Shown one piece after another: positions 42,026 to 46,826 of a stretch of 46,826 bases of DNA. Position numbers and translations under genes: made by a program. The notes beneath the pieces were generated by a model, which saw only the letters and a list, made by a program, of their open reading frames with translations, did no database searches and was not told where the DNA came from. The number at the start of each line of letters is the position of its first letter. The stretch's first letter is position 1. Source of the DNA: JAWWPY01 sp033854735 (GTDB lineage: Bacteria > Actinomycetota > Actinomycetes > Streptosporangiales > Streptosporangiaceae); contig JAWWPY010000585.1 of assembly GCA_033854735.1 (NCBI GenBank), positions 1-46,826 of the forward strand. The letters run 5' to 3'.

Positions 42026-42360
42026 GCGAGACAAGCACGTTCGTCCGGGTCTGCGCCCTGGCTGATCTGGCCGAGAACAGTGCCATCGGGGTGGAGATCG
42101 GCGACCTGCCGGTCGCCCTGGTGCGCACCGGCGGCGAGGTCTTCGCGCTGCACGATGTCTGCTCGCACGAGGAAGTCCCGCTGTCCGAGGGCGAGATCGA
42201 CGACCACACCGTGGAGTGCTGGCTGCACGGGTCCCGTTTCGACCTGCGCACCGGCGCTTCCACCGGCCCCCCGGCGACCAAGCCGGTGGCCACCTACCCA
42301 GTAAAGATCGACGGGGACGACGTCTATGTCGCCGTCCCCGCCACCGACCAGGCCAGCTGA
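42022..42360 (+). CDS. Rieske [2Fe-2S] ferredoxin-like protein of the suf operon
   Basis: 112 residues from a GTG that overlaps the sufD stop. The cluster motifs are C47-x-H49 (HDVCSHEEVPLSEG) and C66-x2-H69 (VECWLHGSRFDLRTG), typical of the soluble ferredoxins of non-heme oxygenases. In Streptomyces-type suf operons the same gene sits between sufD and sufC, and it is missing in M. tuberculosis. It may carry electrons for cluster assembly or be a cluster recipient; its role is not established. Confidence 0.94.
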   Translation: MSETSTFVRVCALADLAENSAIGVEIGDLPVALVRTGGEVFALHDVCSHEEVPLSEGEIDDHTVECWLHGSRFDLRTGASTGPPATKPVATYPVKIDGDDVYVAVPATDQAS

Positions 42361-42402
42361 CGTGTCCGATCCAGCTGACCTATTTCGACCAGGAGACATG
42401 TG

Positions 42403-43227
42403 ATGGCCACTCTTGAGATCCGCGACCTGCACGTCAGCGTGGTGGATCCGGCGGCGGCGGCTGGCGACCATGGCGACAGCCGCGAGATCCTGCGTGGCGT
42501 CGACCTGATCGTGGCGGCCGGCGAGACCCACGCCATCATGGGCCCGAACGGGTCCGGCAAGTCCACCCTCGCCTACGCGATCGCCGGGCACCCGAAATAC
42601 ACGGTCACGGGGGGCTCCGTCACCCTCGACGGGGAAGACGTGCTGGCCATGACCGTGGACGCGCGGGCCCGTGCGGGCCTGTTCCTCGCCATGCAGTACC
42701 CGGTGGAGGTTCCGGGCGTATCGGTGTCCAACTTCCTGCGCACCGCGGTCACCGCGGTCCGCGGCGAGGCACCCAAGCTGCGGGGATTCCTGAAGGAGAT
42801 GCGGGAGGCGATGGCGGCCCTGTCCATCGACCCGGTGTTCGCCGAGCGCAACCTCAACGAGGGCTTCTCCGGCGGGGAGAAGAAGCGGCACGAGATCCTC
42901 CAGCTCGAGTTGCTCCAGCCAAAGATCGCAATCCTCGACGAGACCGATTCCGGGCTGGACATCGACGCGCTGCGGGTGGTGTCAGAGGGGGTGAACCGGT
43001 TCCGCAAAGAGCCGGACCACGGCATCCTGCTGATCACCCACTACACCCGGATCCTGCGGTACGTGACCCCCGACTTCGTGCACGTGTTCGTGGGTGGCCG
43101 GATCGTCGAGGAAGGCGGCCCGGAACTCGCCGAGGCGCTGGAAGCCGGCGGGTATGAGCGCTTCCTGACTGTGCCAGCCCGGGGGGACGCCCCCCCGGAG
43201 CCCCCCGCGAAAGGCCCGGCGACATGA
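42403..43227 (+). CDS. sufC: Fe-S assembly ATPase SufC
   Basis: 274 residues from the ATG at 42403 (AGGAG seven bases before it; a GTG directly precedes it). ABC-type ATPase: Walker A GPNGSGKST (residues 47-55), Q-loop AMQYPVEVPGVSVSNFLR, signature FSGGEKKRHEI, Walker B IAILDETDSGLDIDAL (SufC-specific ETDSGLD) and the H-loop LITHYTRIL. It drives conformational change of SufB-SufD. The N-terminus has a small insert, DPAAAAGDHGDSR, relative to most SufC. The C-terminal tail is Pro-rich. Its TGA overlaps the sufS ATG by 4 bp. Confidence 0.97.
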   Translation: MATLEIRDLHVSVVDPAAAAGDHGDSREILRGVDLIVAAGETHAIMGPNGSGKSTLAYAIAGHPKYTVTGGSVTLDGEDVLAMTVDARARAGLFLAMQYPVEVPGVSVSNFLRTAVTAVRGEAPKLRGFLKEMREAMAALSIDPVFAERNLNEGFSGGEKKRHEILQLELLQPKIAILDETDSGLDIDALRVVSEGVNRFRKEPDHGILLITHYTRILRYVTPDFVHVFVGGRIVEEGGPELAEALEAGGYERFLTVPARGDAPPEPPAKGPAT

Positions 43228-44510
43228 CGGTAACTCAGGCCGCCACCCGGCCCCTCAATGTGGCCGCGGTGCGCGCCGACTTCCCGATCCTGGCCCGGAC
43301 GGTGCGGCACGACCGCCCCCTGGTGTATCTCGACTCGGGCGCCACCTCGCAGAAGCCGTGGCAGGTTCTCGACGCCGAGCGTGACTTCTACGAACGGCAC
43401 AACTCGGCCGCGCACCGGGGCGCCCACCTGCTCGGTGAGGAAGCCACCGACGCCTACGAGGGCGCGCGGCTGAAGGTGGCGGCCTTCATCGGCGCCGACC
43501 CGGGCGAGATCGTGTTCACCAAGAACGCTACCGAGGCGGTGAACCTGGTCGCCTACGCGATGAGCAACGCGGCCACCGCCGGCCCGCAGGCTCAGCGGTT
43601 CCAGGTCGGCCCGGGCGACGAGGTGCTGGTCACCGAGATGGAGCACCACGCGAACCTCGTGCCGTGGCAGCAGCTCTGCCTGCGCACTGGCGCGACGCTG
43701 CGCTGGATCCCGGTCACCCCAGAGGGACGGCTGGACCTCAGCACCCTCGACGAGCTGATCAACCCGCACACCAAGGTCGTGGCCCTGACCTGCCAGTCCA
43801 ACGTAACCGGCACCCTGCCGCCCGTCGCCGAGATCGCCGCGCGGGCGCACGCGGTCGGGGCGATCGTGCTCGGGGACGGCGCGCAGTCGGTGCCGCACCA
43901 GGTCACCGACGTGGCCGCGCTCGGCCTGGACTTCCTGGTCTTCTCCGGGCACAAGATGCTCGCCCCGTACGGCATCGGCGTGCTGTACGGGCGGCGCGAG
44001 CTGCTCGAGGCGATGCCGCCCTTCCTGACCGGCGGGTCGATGATCGAGGTGGTCCGGATGGAGGGGAGCACCTTCCTGCCGCCGCCGCAGCGGTTCGAGC
44101 CGGGTGTGCCCGCTGCCGCGCAGGCCGCGGGCCTGTCCGCGGCCATCGACTACCTGACCGGGCTCGGCATGGCGAACGTCGCCGCGCATGAGGAGTCGCT
44201 GACCGCGCACGCGCTCAAGGTCCTCGGCGAGATCGATGGCCTGCGCATTCTTGGCCCGCTCGCCGTGGAGGACCGTGGCGGCGCCGTGTCCTTCGGCGTG
44301 GCGGATGTGCACCCGCACGATGTGGGCCAGGTCCTCGACGATCTTGGCATCGCGACGCGCACGGACCACCACTGCGCCTGGCCGCTGCACCGGGCGCTCG
44401 GCGTGCCGTCGAGCACCAGGGCGTCGTTCTACCTGTACAACACGCACGAGGAAGTGGATGCCCTGGCCGAGGGCGTCCGCTACGCCCAGCGGTTCTTCGG
44501 CCGGACGTGA
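43224..44510 (+). CDS. sufS: Cysteine desulfurase SufS
   Basis: 428 residues. A type II PLP-dependent desulfurase that takes sulfur from cysteine and passes it to SufU. Features are LVYLDSGATSQKP, NSAAHRGAHLLGEEAT, VFTKNATEAVNLVAYA, MEHHANLVPWQ, GDGAQSVPHQVTDV, SGHKMLAPYGIGVLYG with the PLP Lys244, and IATRTDHHCAWPLHR with the catalytic Cys384. The usual RTGHHCAQP reads RTDHHCAWP here, a small change next to the catalytic Cys. A short insert near residue 115-128 (ATAGPQAQRFQVG) is typical of actinobacteria. Confidence 0.97.
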   Translation: MTVTQAATRPLNVAAVRADFPILARTVRHDRPLVYLDSGATSQKPWQVLDAERDFYERHNSAAHRGAHLLGEEATDAYEGARLKVAAFIGADPGEIVFTKNATEAVNLVAYAMSNAATAGPQAQRFQVGPGDEVLVTEMEHHANLVPWQQLCLRTGATLRWIPVTPEGRLDLSTLDELINPHTKVVALTCQSNVTGTLPPVAEIAARAHAVGAIVLGDGAQSVPHQVTDVAALGLDFLVFSGHKMLAPYGIGVLYGRRELLEAMPPFLTGGSMIEVVRMEGSTFLPPPQRFEPGVPAAAQAAGLSAAIDYLTGLGMANVAAHEESLTAHALKVLGEIDGLRILGPLAVEDRGGAVSFGVADVHPHDVGQVLDDLGIATRTDHHCAWPLHRALGVPSSTRASFYLYNTHEEVDALAEGVRYAQRFFGRT

Positions 44511-44580
44511 TGGCCTGCCTGGTACCGGAGTACATGGCGCCGGAACACATAGGGCCGGTCGGCTTGTTCAGGGAGGTGTG

Positions 44581-45096
44581 ATGCAGCTCGAGTCCCTGTA
44601 CCAGGAGATCATCCTGGACCATTACCGGCGTCCGCACGGCAAGGGCCTGCGGGAGCCGTACGACGCCGAGGTGCACCATGTGAACCCGCTCTGCGGCGAT
44701 GAGGTGACCCTGCGGGTCTCGGTCAAGGACGCGGGCGGCGAGCCGACTGTGGCCGACATCTCCTACGACGCGCTGGGCTGTTCCATCAGCCAGGCGAGTG
44801 CGTCGGTGATGACCGACCTGGTGGTCGGCAAGACCGTGGACGAGGCCATGGCGATAAGCGGCGAGTTCCTCAAGCTGATGCAGTCGAAGGGCGAGGGCGC
44901 GGGTGACGAGGAGGTGCTCGGCGACGCGGTCGCGTTCGAAGGAGTGGCGAAGTACCCGGCCAGGATCAAATGCGCCCTGCTGGGCTGGATGGCCTGGAAG
45001 GACGCAACCGCGCAGGCGCTCGATGCGGCCGGGCGCGCCGGCACTCTGCTAACCGAGACTGAGCGAGCCGAGACTGGGGCAAGGGAGACGGCATGA
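44581..45096 (+). CDS. sufU: Zinc-dependent sulfurtransferase SufU
   Basis: 171 residues; ATG at 44581 after GGGAGG. It accepts persulfide from SufS in Gram-positive SUF systems. The ligands are all present: C38 and D40 (NPLCGDEV), C67 (ALGCSIS) and C131 (RIKCALLGW), matching the Cys-Asp-Cys-Cys zinc site of SufU. The insert after the second Cys (VVGKTVDEAMAISGEFLKLM) distinguishes SufU from IscU. The 70-bp gap after sufS is the largest inside the operon. The stop overlaps the sufT ATG. Confidence 0.96.
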   Translation: MQLESLYQEIILDHYRRPHGKGLREPYDAEVHHVNPLCGDEVTLRVSVKDAGGEPTVADISYDALGCSISQASASVMTDLVVGKTVDEAMAISGEFLKLMQSKGEGAGDEEVLGDAVAFEGVAKYPARIKCALLGWMAWKDATAQALDAAGRAGTLLTETERAETGARETA

Positions 45097-45503
45097 CGGA
45101 GAACGCTGTGACGACGCAGGACAGTGCCACCACGGACAGTGCCACCACGGACAGTGCCACGGCGCAGGACATTGCGGTCACCGATCAGGCACCGGGCCGC
45201 GACCCTGAGGACGTCCTTGAGGCACTCCGCGATGTGGTGGACCCCGAGCTGGGTGTCAACGTGGTGGACCTCGGCCTCATCTATGGGGTGACCCTGGCCG
45301 AGGACAACGTCGCGACGATCGACATGACCCTCACCAGCGCGGCATGCCCGCTGACCGACGTGATCGAGGAGCAGGCCCACGCCGCGCTGGACGGGCTGGT
45401 CGCGGACTTCCGGATCAACTGGGTGTGGCTGCCGCCGTGGGGTCCGGACAAGATCACCGATGATGGCCGGGAGCAGTTGCGCGCCCTCGGCTTCAACGTC
45501 TGA
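45093..45503 (+). CDS. sufT: SufT-like DUF59/MIP18 (PaaD-type) Fe-S maturation protein
   Basis: 136 residues. The DUF59 domain starts near residue 36 (DPEDVLEALRDVVDPELGVN). DLGLIYGVTL, DMTLTSAACPLTDVIEEQ with the conserved Cys, and VWLPPWGPDKITDDGREQL follow. The first 35 residues are low-complexity and contain TTDSA repeats encoded by 15-bp tandem DNA. Related SufT proteins help maturation of Fe-S proteins, and the gene is the standard last member of actinobacterial suf operons. Its TGA shares bases with the probable CTG start of the next gene. Confidence 0.93.
   Translation: MTENAVTTQDSATTDSATTDSATAQDIAVTDQAPGRDPEDVLEALRDVVDPELGVNVVDLGLIYGVTLAEDNVATIDMTLTSAACPLTDVIEEQAHAALDGLVADFRINWVWLPPWGPDKITDDGREQLRALGFNV
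45120..45164 (+). repeat. In-frame 15-bp tandem repeat in the sufT 5' end
   Basis: GACAGTGCCACCACG is present at 45120-45134 and 45135-45149 without change, and at 45150-45164 with two changes. In frame it gives repeated D-S-A-T-T units in the low-complexity N-terminus. The copy number could vary between strains without changing the frame. Confidence 0.93.
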
Positions 45504-46666
45504 GCGTTCCCGCGCTCCCAGCGGAGCTGCTCAACAGCGACCCGCGTGGATTCGCCTGGGGTGTCTGGCACGATCGCACCCCCACGCTGGTCAAGCAGAT
45601 CCGGGATGCGCACCCGTATGGCCCGGCGCAGCGCCGGGCGCTTGACGCGCTGCTCGCGGAGACCGCCGCCGGGCCGATGCAGCCACTCAGCCCCGATGCC
45701 GATGGGCACGAGATCTGGGCATCGTGGGGCGAGGGCCACTTTGGTAAGCCATGGCTGGACGCGCCGTTCCTGTGGTCTGAGTCGTACTTCTACCAGCGCC
45801 TCCTCGATGCGGTGGGCTTCTTCGGACCAGGCCCGTGGCGCTGGGTCGACCCGTTCGGCTACCTGAAGTCAGCCGAGCTCCAGGACCCTGGGCTCGAAGC
45901 CGGCCTGGCGGCTCTGGACGATCTGCGGAGGCTGCCGGCCGAGGAGCAGATGCGGGTCAAGCTCCTCGCGTCACTCTGGGGCAACCGCGCCGATCTAGGC
46001 TTCCGGATGGGCGGGCTCGCCGGGCCGGCCGATCCGGAAGCAGCCGGGCTTGTCGATGATCACAGCCATGAGCTGCTGTCCGCGCTGGGGCCCGCGGCCA
46101 GCGTCGTCCTGGTGATGGACAACGCCGGCCGGGAGCTGCTGGCCGACCTCGTGCTCGCGGACCACCTGCTGCGGCACGGGTATGCCGCGTCGATCACGCT
46201 GCACGTGAAACCGCGCCCCTACTACGTATCTGATGCGACCGCCGCCGATGTCGCGGACGGTGTCCGCCGGCTGGCCGGCACCCCGGGCAGCGCGGCTGTG
46301 ATCGCCGGCCGGCTTCTCGCCGCCATGGCGGGCGGCACCATCGGCCTGTACACCCACGAGTTCTACTGCGCGCCCTGGTCCTATCACCGGATGCCGGCCG
46401 ATCTGGCCGCCGAATTCGAGTCGGCCTCGCTGGCCGTCCTGAAGGGCGACCTGAACTACCGCCGGCTCGTCGGCGACCGTGACTGGCCGCCCGCGATCCC
46501 GTTCGCCGACGTCACGTCATATTTTCCGGCCCCGGTCGCGGCGTTGCGGACGCTCAAGTCCGACGTCATCACCGGCATCGACCCATCCGTGCGGGCCCGC
46601 CTCGACGGAGCCGGGCCCTCCTGGCGAACCGACGGCACCCACGGGCTCATCCAGGTCAGGACCTGA
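45500..46666 (+). CDS. DUF89/ARMT1-like damage-control phosphatase family protein, probable CTG start
   Basis: About 388 residues if translation starts at the CTG 45500-45502, which overlaps the sufT TGA as CTGA. The first ATG in frame is at 45677, but the 58 codons before it encode family-like sequence (NSDPRGFAWGVWHDRTPTLV, then IRDAHPYGPAQRRALDALL), and no ATG, GTG or TTG lies between the upstream stop (45461) and 45677. Core motifs are FGKPWLDAPFLWSESYFYQRL, LVMDNAGRELLADLVLADHLL (Asp-Asn metal site) and LHVKPRPYYVSDATAADV (Lys and Asp). Family members are metal-dependent phosphatases acting on damaged sugar phosphates. A link to Fe-S assembly is only positional. Confidence 0.8.
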   Translation: MSVPALPAELLNSDPRGFAWGVWHDRTPTLVKQIRDAHPYGPAQRRALDALLAETAAGPMQPLSPDADGHEIWASWGEGHFGKPWLDAPFLWSESYFYQRLLDAVGFFGPGPWRWVDPFGYLKSAELQDPGLEAGLAALDDLRRLPAEEQMRVKLLASLWGNRADLGFRMGGLAGPADPEAAGLVDDHSHELLSALGPAASVVLVMDNAGRELLADLVLADHLLRHGYAASITLHVKPRPYYVSDATAADVADGVRRLAGTPGSAAVIAGRLLAAMAGGTIGLYTHEFYCAPWSYHRMPADLAAEFESASLAVLKGDLNYRRLVGDRDWPPAIPFADVTSYFPAPVAALRTLKSDVITGIDPSVRARLDGAGPSWRTDGTHGLIQVRT

Positions 46667-46721
46667 TTGCTGACGGCGCAGCCGCCCTGGGCCCGGTGTC
46701 GCCCCCCCGGTACCGGGGATG

Positions 46722-46826
46722 TCAGCCGATGGGGATCTTGCGGGGTCCGCCGATGCCGGGGCCACCGACCGGGCCGTCGAACTGGTTATTCAGGTTATTG
46801 GTGGGCAGCGGCTGGCTCAGGTCGGC
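46722..46826 (-). CDS. C-terminal end of an unknown protein, cut by window edge
   Basis: On the minus strand a frame enters from the right edge and stops at TGA (46724-46722), giving 34 residues: ADLSQPLPTNNLNNQFDG, then a Gly/Pro-rich end GGPGIGGPRKIPIG. The start is outside the window. Only the composition can be described. It converges with the DUF89 gene across 55 bp that contain the palindrome CCCCGGTACCGGGG (46705-46718). Confidence 0.45.
   Translation of the reverse strand, partial: ADLSQPLPTNNLNNQFDGPVGGPGIGGPRKIPIG

Noticed and set aside
43041..44447. A 468-codon minus-strand open frame opposite sufS
   Set aside because: It shadows sufS, is His/Arg/Gly rich and has no motif.
46705..46718. 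Intrinsic terminator at CCCCGGTACCGGGG
   Set aside because: The palindrome has no loop and no T-run, so a hairpin terminator is unlikely, although it lies between convergent genes.

Overview
The window is very GC-rich, densely coded chromosomal DNA. It uses GTG starts and many 4-bp ATGA/GTGA gene overlaps. Gene content and order point to a spore-former-type actinomycete (Actinomycetota): OpcA beside Zwf, a suf operon led by SufR with a Rieske gene between sufD and sufC, a CtaA-type heme A synthase, and an ECF42 sigma factor with a YCII/DGPF partner. The genus cannot be decided from sequence alone. No rRNA, tRNA, transposase, integrase or CRISPR array was seen.

Layout. (1) 1-9.3 kb is a surface-glycan island: a glycosyltransferase cut by the left edge and a CgeB-like protein (both minus), then a plus-strand run of GT4, nucleotide-sugar dehydrogenase, GT4 and a GT-C-like membrane protein. 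(2) 9.3-17.6 kb is a minus-strand pentose-phosphate/glycolysis operon, tkt-tal-pgi-zwf-opcA-pgl, mostly with overlapping ends. (3) 17.8-23 kb holds a PrsW-type membrane protease, ctaA, an EamA exporter and a two-gene ABC-2 transporter. (4) 23.2-27.5 kb is a lipid-linked-sugar module: a GT2-methyltransferase fusion, a small ArnE/ArnF-like protein, and a protein joining half of a nucleotide-sugar dehydrogenase to a polytopic membrane domain. (5) 27.4-34.6 kb is a gamma-glutamylated-amine catabolic cluster: PuuD-type hydrolase, SDR, aldehyde dehydrogenase, glutamine-synthetase-like ligase and permease, with a divergent FCD-type GntR regulator. (6) 34.7-38.2 kb has an ECF42 sigma factor, its YCII partner and another GT-C-like membrane protein. 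(7) 38.5-45.5 kb is the complete operon sufR-sufB-sufD-Rieske-sufC-sufS-sufU-sufT, followed by a DUF89 protein that seems to start at CTG. The last 105 bases are the C-terminus of an unknown minus-strand gene.

Blocks 2, 3 and 7 keep the order known from Mycobacterium tuberculosis (devB-opcA-zwf2-tal-tkt ... CtaA-type gene/ABC transporter ... suf). Here blocks 4-6, about 15 kb of accessory genes, separate the ABC transporter from suf, and no ctaB lies next to tkt.

The main points for a second look are the dehydrogenase/membrane fusion, the suf promoter region (a DtxR/IdeR-like iron box followed by a SufR-like motif), the amine cluster with an SDR but no PuuB-type oxidase and two palindromes that may be operators, the predicted CTG start, and several 15-16 bp tandem repeats.
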